The notes under the pieces: model-generated
Databases searched by the model: none
What the model was told of the DNA's origin: nothing
What the model saw: only the letters and a program-made list of their open reading frames with translations
In this document: piece after piece, positions 56,607 to 64,000 of the stretch
Position numbering within the stretch: position 1 is the stretch's first letter
Layout of the letters: each line of letters opens with the position of its first letter
Translations under genes and position numbers: made by a program
Assembly: GCA_030272585.1 (NCBI GenBank)
Contig: BSYQ01000011.1
Location: 434,001 to 498,000, forward strand
DNA: 64,000 nt
From: Bryopsis sp. KO-2023
Taxonomy: Eukaryota > Chlorophyta > Ulvophyceae > Bryopsidales > Bryopsidaceae
Direction of reading: 5' to 3'

Positions 56607-57112
56607 TTGGTGGTTTTGGTTTTCAAGAAGGGTCTGGTTCAGAGCTGCCTCTGATCAGAGGGATTCGTTTGTTTGTTTTGGTTTTCAAGAAGGGTCTGGT
56701 TCAGAGCTGCCTCTGATCAGAGGGATTTGTTTGGTTGTTTTGGTTTTCAAGAAGGGTCTGGTTCAGAGCTGCCTCTGATCAGAGGGATTGGTGTGGTTGT
56801 TTTGGTTTTCAAGAAGGGTCTGGTTCAGAGCTGCCTCTGATCAGAGGGATTCGTTTGTTTGTTTTGGTTTTCAAGAAGGGTCTGGTTCAGAGCTGCCTCT
56901 GATCAGAGGGATTTGTTTGTTTGTTTTGGTTTTCAAGAAGGGTCTGGTTCAGAGCTGCCTCTGATCAGAGGGATTCGTTTGTTTGTTTTGGTTTTCAAGA
57001 AGGGTCTGGTTCAGAGCTGCCTCTGATCAGAGGGATTTGTTTGGTTGTTTTGGTTTTCAAGAAGGGTCTGGTTCAGAGCTGCCTCTGATCAGAGGGATTG
57101 GTGTGGTTGTTT
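56607..57112. repeat. 62-bp minisatellite, 8 copies
   Basis: The motif GGTCTGGTTCAGAGCTGCC recurs at 56631, 56693, 56755, 56817, 56879, 56941, 57003 and 57065, exactly 62 bp apart. Units differ mainly in the GTTTG stretch after AGAGGGAT. Copies 1-3 and 6-8 show the same order of variants, so blocks of three units were duplicated. Confidence 0.95.
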
Positions 57113-57269
57113 TCGGTTTTTGTTATGTTGTGTAACAGATGATAACATGAACCAGTGTTAAACTCTCAAGACACAAACTTGCTTTCAAACTCTGTTTAAA
57201 AGATCTCCAGCACCGGTTTATAACCCACAAACCAAAACCTGATCAGATCCCAATCTGAATCAGTCTATA

Positions 57270-57420
57270 TAAAAAAAAAAACCTGATCAGCATCACTCTG
57301 AATCAGGAAAAAAAAATCATTGTTCACCCCCCCTCCCAAAGACAAAGGAACCAAAAAAACCTGATCAGCATCACTCTGAATCAGGAAAAAACAACCATTG
57401 TTCACCCCCCTTCCCAAACA
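57270..57420. repeat. short tandem duplication of about 75 bp
   Basis: Two units, each with CCTGATCAGCATCACTCTGA followed by an A-run, CATTGTTCACCCCCC and TCCCAAA. They lie in the 3' flank of the minus-strand ORF at 57474-58604. Confidence 0.7.
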
Positions 57421-57473
57421 AAAAAACTCAAACCATTCCCAGAAACCCTCACGACCGAGTGAACTGTGCTGAA

Positions 57474-58604
57474 TCACCAGGCACTGCGCCCACTCTCATA
57501 ACGCTCCAGTCGCTCCTGCCTATCCTGCTCCCGCCTGTCCTGCTCCCGCCTGTCCTGCTCCCGCCTGTCCTGCTCCTGCCTGTCCTGCTCCTGCTCAGCC
57601 TGCAGAGTCGGCTCCCGTCGCTGCTGGTGGTCTGATACCTCCACATGCTCCTCCACATGTTCTCCCACACTTCTGACTCTGATAACGCAAGATATATTTT
57701 GTGCATGTTTGGCAAACGGGATCAGCTCCTGATTATCAGTTTCCCGGTATACCATATCTGGTCCGATCGCGATTCTGTGAAATTTCAATGCTTCTTTTAG
57801 CCTGTGCAAGATCCAAGAGTTTTCTACCGCAACGTTTTGCAGGAACTGGCATAAGTGCGTCATCGACATGAAACTGATCGGAAACTGGAGCTGGTAGTCT
57901 GGTGTGAAACTATAAAACGTCCCTGCATTCATCAACCGCCTCTGTTCTTCAAACCTATCCCTTTCAGTGGGTGTACTGATCCTTGTCGGCATCGGTGAAT
58001 CCCGTCTCTGCAAATTTCCAAGGTCGTCCAGTTGACAACGCAATCCATCAAAATCACGGGGCCAAGGTGTTGCACCATAGGCTCGCAGGAGTTCCTCCCG
58101 GGTCTGGTTCTGCCTCATGTTCGGGGGTGGCCCCCTCCCACCGGGTCTGCTCTGGTTCTGCCTCATGTTCGGGGGTGGCCCCCTCCCACCGGGTTTGATC
58201 TGGTTCTGCATCATGTTCGGGGGTGGCCCCCTCCCAGTGGTCCTGAGGACCCTGCCCCTGCCCGGGCCCACACCCATGCCTCCACCAAACGCCCAGGCTG
58301 ATCCTGATGGCAATCCACTTCCAGATGGCAGACCACTTCCAGATGGCAATCCACTTCCAGATGGCAGACCACTTCCAGATCGCCACTCACCTGGTCCAGC
58401 TCCGGTTCTGGGACGTTGCCGGGGTGGCTCCACCTCCCCATCCTCGTATTCTGAATCTGATTCTGGTCCAGGACCAGGTCCGAATTCACCAATGAACTGG
58501 ACTTCCTCCTCCTGATCGTGTTCCATTTCACCCCACCTGTCCTGGGGTTCCACCTGCACACACACCATGTTGCGGGTCAGGAATCTATTTTGAGACTGAT
58601 ACAC
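57474..58604 (-). CDS. repeat-rich ORF, probably transposon-associated
   Basis: 376 codons if read from the frame's start; ATGs further in (for example MVCVQVEP) may be the real start. The N-terminal third is acidic and low complexity (FGPGPGPESDSEYEDGEVE). Four GSGLPS units and three PGGRGPPPNMRQNQ units follow, then a non-repetitive, possibly folded region (FYSFTPDYQLQFPISFMSM, LCQFLQNVAVENSWILHRL). The end is a run of EQDRR repeats. It converges on the hAT pseudogene and shares its GATCAG/CAG-rich composition, so it may be a second gene of the same element. No family recognised. Confidence 0.55.
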   Translation of the reverse strand: MYQSQNRFLTRNMVCVQVEPQDRWGEMEHDQEEEVQFIGEFGPGPGPESDSEYEDGEVEPPRQRPRTGAGPGEWRSGSGLPSGSGLPSGSGLPSGSGLPSGSAWAFGGGMGVGPGRGRVLRTTGRGPPPNMMQNQIKPGGRGPPPNMRQNQSRPGGRGPPPNMRQNQTREELLRAYGATPWPRDFDGLRCQLDDLGNLQRRDSPMPTRISTPTERDRFEEQRRLMNAGTFYSFTPDYQLQFPISFMSMTHLCQFLQNVAVENSWILHRLKEALKFHRIAIGPDMVYRETDNQELIPFAKHAQNISCVIRVRSVGEHVEEHVEVSDHQQRREPTLQAEQEQDRQEQDRREQDRREQDRREQDRQERLERYESGRSAW

Positions 58605-59498
58605 TGTGGACTTTGTTACCGAAAGTTTGAAATAATACGCACTCTGGAAATACTGATGGTCATGTTGGTTTAATTCATTGGTATCATTGATTGGACAAAC
58701 TGTAACGATGCAGAACTGGACCAGTACTACTGGCAGTTCTACCCTAAGAAGGGTCCAACACTCATAGCAAGACAGCAGAGCAGAATGCTGCTGCTGCTGC
58801 TGCTATGACTAATACTACTGCTGCTACTCCATGAATGGATATTCACAGGAGATGCAGCAAGGGATGTGAACGAGTGCTGCAGGCGCCGTCACATCAGGAA
58901 GATGATATATGAGGTCTATGACCGACTGCTACAAGAGGAACGAAGTGCAGCAGTAGACCGACATAGAGGAGTCATCGACGCTGCAAGGGAAAGCACGACT
59001 GCTGCAAGAGAGAAGTCGTGATAGGACTACTACAATAGTATTACTTCCCCGTGCGTAACGATGAGAGAGGTGTAGCAACACCGTGACAGACAAGCACAAC
59101 AGTCTATGACTGACATCGGGAGTGCTGCGGAGATCGCAGCAGCGTCGCGCTGCAGGAGATGCAGCACGTGAGAGGGATGCAGCATTGGCGGCAGAGATCA
59201 CGTGATATGTCGACAAGCTGGCATCGAGAGTGGGAACTTCGTGTGAGGCGTCAGCCGTCACTGCAGCAAGAGTTAACGAAGGCGCAACAAAGGCGCGACT
59301 AACCTTCTAGAGACTCGAAGAAGGGTTGAAAAGAGACGACACGCTGTCGAAGTTCCTAGTCGACTAGGCGGAGAGTACAGTCAGGAATAGAGGATGCAAG
59401 GAAATAAGAAGGGCTTTGTGGTTGTTTGTATGTCTTGGTTTAAGTGTAAAAAGAGTCTTTCTGCAGCAAAGTCGTTCGAAAAAAGATAGTCGTTTCAT

Positions 59499-59522
59499 TG
59501 GTTTCGGAGCAAGGGATCGAAC
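59499..59522 (+). promoter_or_regulatory. primer-binding site of the LTR retrotransposon
   Basis: TGGTTTCGGAGCAAGGGATC complements the 3' end expected of a CCA-tailed tRNA, most like initiator Met. Its first 12 bases are identical to those in the TRIM-like element on the minus strand at 8899-8910. Confidence 0.75.
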
Positions 59523-59537
59523 GGGCTTTGGAAGTTT

Positions 59538-60359
59538 ATGTTGGAAAGACGAAGGACAGTGATCGGACAGTGGGAGCTCGGAAACTTTCGTGCCGAAGTC
59601 TCCCAACCAAGGACATATATCCCAGGGGTCACCCCTGTACCCTCGGACGTCGACACGGAAGATCTACCCGACTGGGGTCACGAAGAAAACGAGGAGCCGG
59701 CAGAGGTCGAACCTGCAGCAGAGTTTGCAGCAGCACCTGCAGCAGTACAGAGAGGATACCCTATCGGCGGGACATACCCCCCTCGGGATACAGGTTATCC
59801 ACCCGCACACGGTAACGAACCAGTTCTGAGACCGCGTAACCCCTTGTTGCCAGTCGCGTTGCAGAGTCAAAGTCTACCGGAAAGCGTACAACGCTTGTTG
59901 CGACAAAGAGAGAACAGACGACTGTGGGAACAAGAACCCGGCGTCGAGGCTACCAGAACTCTTGGACAGCCGTGGGATTGTCTCTACGTGATCATCAACC
60001 AGTGGGGTGACGAAGTTCCAGACATCGACCGAGAAGTGTTGGAAAGAGTTCAGTTCCACAACCACTACATATTGGTTCCTAGGGAAGCGCAACGAAGCAG
60101 TCTACCGACGTACATTCCGTGCGCAAACCCCGCCTGCAGCGTCCTTCACGACCTGCAGCAAGGACCATCAAGCGACGCCTACGCCCCTTACCACGGCCAT
60201 TTTCACCTTCGAGTGGAACAGCAGTTCGCGCGCTACGAACCGTGCGTAAGTTGGAGGTGCGCGCGCTATCAAAGGTTACTGGAATTGGAACGTGTCAATG
60301 GCGGATCAGCAGCAGCAGCAGCAGCAGCAGCAGCACCCAATGCAGCACGCGCAACATGA
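59538..60359 (+). CDS. retrotransposon ORF 1, unknown function
   Basis: 273 residues, starting just after the primer-binding site. The N-terminus is acidic and Pro-rich (PRTYIPGVTPVPSDVDTED). The middle has QPWDCLYVIINQWGDEVPD and FHNHYILVPRE, and a CANPACSVLH motif could bind metal. The C-terminus ends in an Ala run encoded by a CAG-type triplet repeat that overlaps the next ORF in another frame. No named domain recognised. Confidence 0.55.
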   Translation: MLERRRTVIGQWELGNFRAEVSQPRTYIPGVTPVPSDVDTEDLPDWGHEENEEPAEVEPAAEFAAAPAAVQRGYPIGGTYPPRDTGYPPAHGNEPVLRPRNPLLPVALQSQSLPESVQRLLRQRENRRLWEQEPGVEATRTLGQPWDCLYVIINQWGDEVPDIDREVLERVQFHNHYILVPREAQRSSLPTYIPCANPACSVLHDLQQGPSSDAYAPYHGHFHLRVEQQFARYEPCVSWRCARYQRLLELERVNGGSAAAAAAAAAPNAARAT

Positions 60360-60803
60360 CGGAAACGCACATGGCGCACAGGATGTGGCAAATGACGTGC
60401 AGCAGATGGGCAACATGATCATGCAGCTGCAGCAGGAAATCGCCAATTTGCGTCAGACTCAACAGGATGTGCTGCATGCTAATGCACAGATGCAGCAACA
60501 GCAGCGCCGCAAGCCGCACTCGGAAGAGCAAGGGCGAAACCGCCAGAACTCTGGAATGGTAGTCCCGATGACATCCCATTGAGTGAGTGGTTGGTACAAC
60601 TACAGACCTACTTTGAAGTGACTAATACGCACGACGGACACCAGCAAGTGCTGGTTGCTGCAGGCCACCTTCGTGGTGCAGCAAGCACTTATTGGAGAAT
60701 GCGTTATGAAGCAAATCAAAGTCAGGAACAAGATCTCCCAGAGGATGTGTACCAACTGGTAGAGGACCTTAAAGACCAGTTTGGCAAAGTACATGCGAAT
60801 TGA
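60298..60803 (+). pseudogene. retrotransposon gag, frameshifted
   Basis: ATG at 60298 starts MAD followed by a Gln run and a Gln-rich coiled coil (MIMQLQQEIANLRQTQQDV). A frame change near 60500-60540 leads into the retrotransposon gag core: PPELWNGSPDDIPLSEWLVQ, LQTYFEVT, AAGHLRGAASTYWRM, VYQLVEDLKDQFGKV. A stop at 60801-60803 cuts the domain short. The frameshift and stop indicate a non-functional copy. Confidence 0.75.
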
Positions 60804-60900
60804 TACAAACGTGGAACAAATAGACTAGTCGAGTGGACTTACGTCTAGAGCACGGAAAGACTTTCTCAAACAAGGATCTTTACAATAGTCCAAGTTACAA

Positions 60901-61694
60901 TGAGGCTGTGGTCCGGGCCGAATAAGTATTCGGCCGGGCCGACAGCCTGTCCAACCCTTTCATCCAACTCAGTGTCCTAATGGCCCCTTGGCCGTGTCCT
61001 AATGGACCCTAAGCTGAATGTGAGGTCCCAGGCCGACTGAGGGTTGCCACCTCAGAGGCGGCCTGGCCCTCTCCCTTAATGTGTGGCTATGGTGATGGTG
61101 AGCTGGTTCGGTCCGACTACTGTCAGGCCGAACCACGTGTTGGGTGAGTGGGCCGAACCACGTGTCATACGACGGAAGTTCGTATCAACCACTCCCCCCC
61201 CACGCAAGTACGCGCCTCGCGTACCCAAGTAACCGAAATTTGGGGGTTACACTCACACATACGCATAGACACACACAAAAACGCTTTCAAGGCATCCAAC
61301 AAGCCTTTAGCTTTTAAGGGAGTCAAATAATGTTTAACCTTCGCTGAATTAAAAGAGTGTTCAAAAACTCTAAGCGAATTATCAACAAAATCAACCAAAT
61401 GATAAGGCTGCCACCTGCAGGCCGAATCATGTACTGTAAACCAGCTAACTGTTTATACAAAGCAACCCATAAGGTCCAAATGCAGATTCCCTTATAAGTA
61501 TCCAGAAAGCAGGTGATTGACCCAGCCTGGCCAATCCACTGTATAAAAATTATTGTATAAAAACCATTGGGTCAGAACTCAAAACAAAATAACCCAGTTC
61601 TGGATCTGAATGTCCCTTATCCAGAAAAGTAAAATCAACAGAAACTCAGCCCAATCCCAGTCTCCCACCATCACACTGTAAAAATACCCAAACA
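60901..61694 (-). repeat. chromovirus 3' LTR
   Basis: About 794 bp. On the minus strand it begins TGTTTGGGTATT and ends ...CAGCCTCA. A purine-rich tract (complement of 61695-61715) stands directly before it, as expected of a polypurine tract. The paired 5' LTR is outside the window, so borders are inferred. Confidence 0.7.
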
Positions 61695-61734
61695 TCCCTT
61701 GCCCTTCTCTCTTTCGTTCCCGATACCAGTTCGC

Positions 61735-62952
61735 CTATTTCTGCGACCTGGTTCTCGGCCCATGCCTCTTGGACGTTGCTGGGCTGTGTGGAGGGAGCGG
61801 AAGGCGAGTCGCCGAGGAAGGTGCTGATCGTTGGTCTGGTGATGGTGGTGGGTGGCTCGGCTGGCGGTGCGATCTGGCTGCTCCTGGGAGTTCCAAGCCG
61901 AGAGCCTGGAAATACTGAGTATTCCAGGTGCCGATCTGCTCTTTGAGCTTGCCCGGCCAGCGACCCTTTAACGACTCCTTGGTACAGCTTGGACAATCCG
62001 GAAGTGGGGCGTCGAATGGAAGGATCGGCCTGACGCCTTGGTCTCCCTCACCGATGAGATCCTGTATGCGGGGGAGGTAAGGTCCTCCCGACTCGTCGGC
62101 CGAGATGAGTGCTCCTGCTCGTGCCGCGATCCTGAGGCCGACATTGTGCTTTTTGCACAGGAGGTGCCCTTTCGCACAGAGCACGCGATCCAATCCTGGA
62201 CGGGGAGCTTCCCTCGGATATGCGCAAGCTGCGCATGCGAATGTGGTCGGGGCGGCCACTGGAGGTGGTGGTGGTGGTAGGGACGACGTTTTCGGAGGCT
62301 CCTCCGAGATGGGGTCATCCTCACTCCCGGATAGCAGCACGGGACCAGGCTTCGGCCTCGGGGGAAGAGCATCCTCCAAGTCAGCGTAGGGATCTTCCGT
62401 GTAATCCCAGAGCTGCTGCTCATCTTCCCCCTCGGCCTCAGCCTGGTCCACTTCCATGGCCTCATCCAGGATGAACCTCCCCACCCCTCGGCCCTTGAGC
62501 TTTCTTGACCTTTTCCGTCGTGGGACCACCACCTTCAGTGGGGTTGACGATGGTCCCTCTGGTGGCCGTTCCGCAGCGACTTCCTCTTGTACCGAGTCCT
62601 CCACCGTCTCGGTTTCCACGTGTTCTTTTCCTTTTTCCTGGGCCGGAGGTTGGTCCATTTCCATACGCTGCAGCCCACGATTGAGAGTGTCGATAGCCTC
62701 GGTCATTGCTGTTTTCGCCAGCCTTTCCCTTTCCTGCCCCCACACTGCTGCTTGCCGAAACGCATCCAAGCGCTGCGTTTTCAGCTGTTCCTCCAACTGA
62801 GCCACTTTCTCCTCAGCGGCTTTTGCCCGCTTCTCCGCCTCGTTGGCCCTATTTTGCCATTCGGCGAGTTCGGCCTCGAGCTTGTTCTTCTGCTCAGTGG
62901 ACTGTCGCGCGTCCTGCAGAAATCGCTCCAAGTTGGCCGCTGTCAGATCCAT
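61735..62952 (-). CDS. chromovirus extra ORF: coiled coil plus RING-like zinc motif
   Basis: Third ORF between pol and the 3' LTR, where most chromoviruses have none. From the ATG at 62952 (MDLTAANLERFLQDARQS) it has about 405 residues; the frame is open to 63027. Residues 1-75 form a coiled coil (NKLEAELAEWQNRANEAEKR). An acidic linker and a basic patch (PRRKRSRKLKGRG) follow. Next is a Cys/His cluster, CAAC...LCAKGHLLCKKH...CPSC, with spacing like C-x2-C, C-x3-H-x2-C-x2-H, C-x2-C, reminiscent of RING or other zinc-binding folds. The tail is Pro/Ser-rich. Function unknown. Confidence 0.75.
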   Translation of the reverse strand: MDLTAANLERFLQDARQSTEQKNKLEAELAEWQNRANEAEKRAKAAEEKVAQLEEQLKTQRLDAFRQAAVWGQERERLAKTAMTEAIDTLNRGLQRMEMDQPPAQEKGKEHVETETVEDSVQEEVAAERPPEGPSSTPLKVVVPRRKRSRKLKGRGVGRFILDEAMEVDQAEAEGEDEQQLWDYTEDPYADLEDALPPRPKPGPVLLSGSEDDPISEEPPKTSSLPPPPPPVAAPTTFACAACAYPREAPRPGLDRVLCAKGHLLCKKHNVGLRIAARAGALISADESGGPYLPRIQDLIGEGDQGVRPILPFDAPLPDCPSCTKESLKGRWPGKLKEQIGTWNTQYFQALGLELPGAARSHRQPSHPPPSPDQRSAPSSATRLPLPPHSPATSKRHGPRTRSQK

Positions 62953-63274
62953 GGCTCCTCTTTCCTTTCTTTTCTGTGTTCGGCCGTGTGGGCTCTCTCT
63001 CTTTTTTTTTTTCTCTGACTCAATCAAACAAAGGCTTTCTGTAGCGCCTTCGTTACTTCTCCTTAAATTCGCCGATGAGGTACCGGTCAGACACAGTGCG
63101 CAACTGAAAGGTACACTCTGATGTGACGAGGGATGGGAATTCCCTCCGAACTTCCGAGGTACCGCCTCGTTTGAGGTACCGTCCCATTCCGGCCGAGGTT
63201 GACCTCATCAGTTCGTCATCATGACTTCCAACTCCCCCATCACCCTCGTCAGTTGCATCAGAAGCTTCCTCCAG

Positions 63275-64000
63275 TCATGCTCGGCCCGTTCGTGCAACGA
63301 ACTCGGCCAGCAGATCTGAACAATGTGTCAGACTTTCCTTCGGCTCCCATGTTGCCTCATGGGGTTGGTATCCTTTCCAGCAAACCAAATAACGTTTTCC
63401 TCTTCCCTTTCCTTTCTCCCTGACAATAGCCTCCACTTCGTATTCCTCTTCTCCATCCAGCTCATCGATGAGAGCCGGGCCGGGAGGTGCATCCCGCACG
63501 AACTCCTCGGACCGCTTGTATTCCTTGAGCTTGGAGACGTGGAATGTAGGGTGAAGCCTCCAGCCTGGTGGGAGGTCGAGCCTATAGGCCACTGGTGATA
63601 TTACGGCCTCAACCTTGAACGGCCCGATGAACCTTCGCCTGACCTTGGCCGGAATGTGCTTGGTTACGGCCAAAGGGAGGTGGGCACTTCGGAGGCAAAC
63701 CTCCTGTCCCACTGCGAATTCCACATGTCGCCTCTTTTTGTTGGCGCTCTCACACATGGTCTCCTGGGCCGAAGCGTAGTTTGCTTTGGCCTCCTCCAGG
63801 TCTCGGTTCATTCGGCTCACCATGGCCTCGGCCGCCTCCACGTTAGTACTCGGCCGGTCGGCCTCCAAGCCTCTTGGGTGTTGCCCATACATCAGGTAGA
63901 AAGGGGTGTATTTGGTGCTGGCGTTGACCGAATTGTTTGCAGCAAATTCGGCCGTGCTGAGGTATTCGCTCCATGTCTCCGGCCTCGCTTCAATGTAGGG
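63275..64000 (-). CDS. chromovirus integrase C-terminus with chromodomain (partial pol)
   Basis: End of a Ty3/gypsy pol polyprotein; the frame stays open to the window edge. From 64000: ETWSEYLSTAEFAANNSVN, TPFYLMYGQHPRG (end of the integrase core). Then come the C-terminal domain (FAVGQEVCLRSAHLPL, RRFIGPFKVEAVISPVAYRL, HPTFHVSKLKEYK) and a chromodomain (EEYEVEAIVREKGKGRGKRY, LVCWKGYQPHEATWEPKESL). The chromodomain, which reads histone marks in this family, defines a chromovirus. The frame has no defects in the visible part. Confidence 0.95.
   Translation of the reverse strand, partial: PYIEARPETWSEYLSTAEFAANNSVNASTKYTPFYLMYGQHPRGLEADRPSTNVEAAEAMVSRMNRDLEEAKANYASAQETMCESANKKRRHVEFAVGQEVCLRSAHLPLAVTKHIPAKVRRRFIGPFKVEAVISPVAYRLDLPPGWRLHPTFHVSKLKEYKRSEEFVRDAPPGPALIDELDGEEEYEVEAIVREKGKGRGKRYLVCWKGYQPHEATWEPKESLTHCSDLLAEFVARTGRA

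Larger units (their letters stand above)
58701..60900 (+). mobile_element. LTR retrotransposon, 5' part, truncated
   Basis: A putative 5' LTR runs from TGTAACGATG (58701) to about TTTCA (59497); its left border is uncertain. The primer-binding site TGGTTTCGGAGC follows at 59499-59510, then gag-type ORFs. Pol is missing: the element stops at 60900, where the minus-strand chromovirus begins. Confidence 0.7.
60901..64000 (-). mobile_element. Ty3/gypsy chromovirus, 3' half
   Basis: On the minus strand the order is integrase C-terminus and chromodomain, an extra ORF, polypurine tract, 3' LTR. The rest of pol, gag and the 5' LTR lie beyond the window. It begins precisely where the plus-strand LTR element stops, so it was probably inserted into it. 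Confidence 0.88.

Overview
The window is nuclear DNA of a plastid-bearing eukaryote, most likely a microalga. Spliceosomal GT-AG introns are everywhere. There is a 12-exon plant/algal-type MGDG synthase, a methyltransferase pair with transit-peptide-like leaders (one followed by a thylakoid-type signal), RNA-silencing/antiviral-type helicase sequence, an ATM/Tel1 relic, and many eukaryotic transposons. The leaders start without an ER signal, which fits a primary plastid. The CTCCGTCC-type mariner ends and DIRS-like elements fit a green-lineage alga, but the species cannot be named from the sequence. Exons and introns were joined by hand, using splice sites that keep reading phase; this is the main evidence for the gene models.

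Layout. 1-2617 (+): last five exons of an SF2 helicase of the RIG-I/Dicer type. 4032-4970 and 17654-18618 (+): two paralogous secreted F5/8C (fucolectin-type) proteins with the same intron. Between them lie a nest of mobile elements (6.6-14.1 kb) and a small NrtS-like membrane protein gene (14307-14776). The nest is a DIRS-like tyrosine-recombinase retrotransposon with split direct repeats. It carries an LTR element of TRIM type (7632-9169) and a 466-bp hAT-type MITE (12602-13067); a second copy of the MITE sits exactly at its left edge (6603-7068).

21.0-26.4 kb (-): MGDG synthase. 28.0-29.6 kb (+): decayed ATM/Tel1 FAT-domain fragment. 29.6-35.1 kb: long stretch with no supported gene. 35.1-37.3 kb (-): unidentified gene with symmetric mini-exons. 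39.0-42.8 kb (-): 765-residue coiled-coil protein. 43.1-43.96 kb: mariner/Stowaway-like MITE with ~194-bp inverted repeats. 44.2-46.0 kb (-): secreted trypsin/V8-fold serine protease. 46.6-49.0 and 50.0-52.4 kb (-): tandem pair of SAM-dependent methyltransferase genes with identical internal exon lengths.

53.2-64.0 kb is almost wholly mobile DNA. It holds TCGG-rich repeats, a broken hAT transposase gene, a 62-bp minisatellite, a convergent repeat-rich ORF, the 5' part of an LTR retrotransposon (LTR, primer-binding site, gag), and a chromovirus on the minus strand that cuts into it. The chromovirus shows 3' LTR, polypurine tract, an extra coiled-coil/zinc-finger ORF and the integrase C-terminus with chromodomain; the element continues beyond the window.

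Most host genes share no obvious pathway. MGDG synthase and the methyltransferases point to plastid membranes, the NrtS-like protein to nitrate/nitrite movement, and the lectins and protease to secretion.
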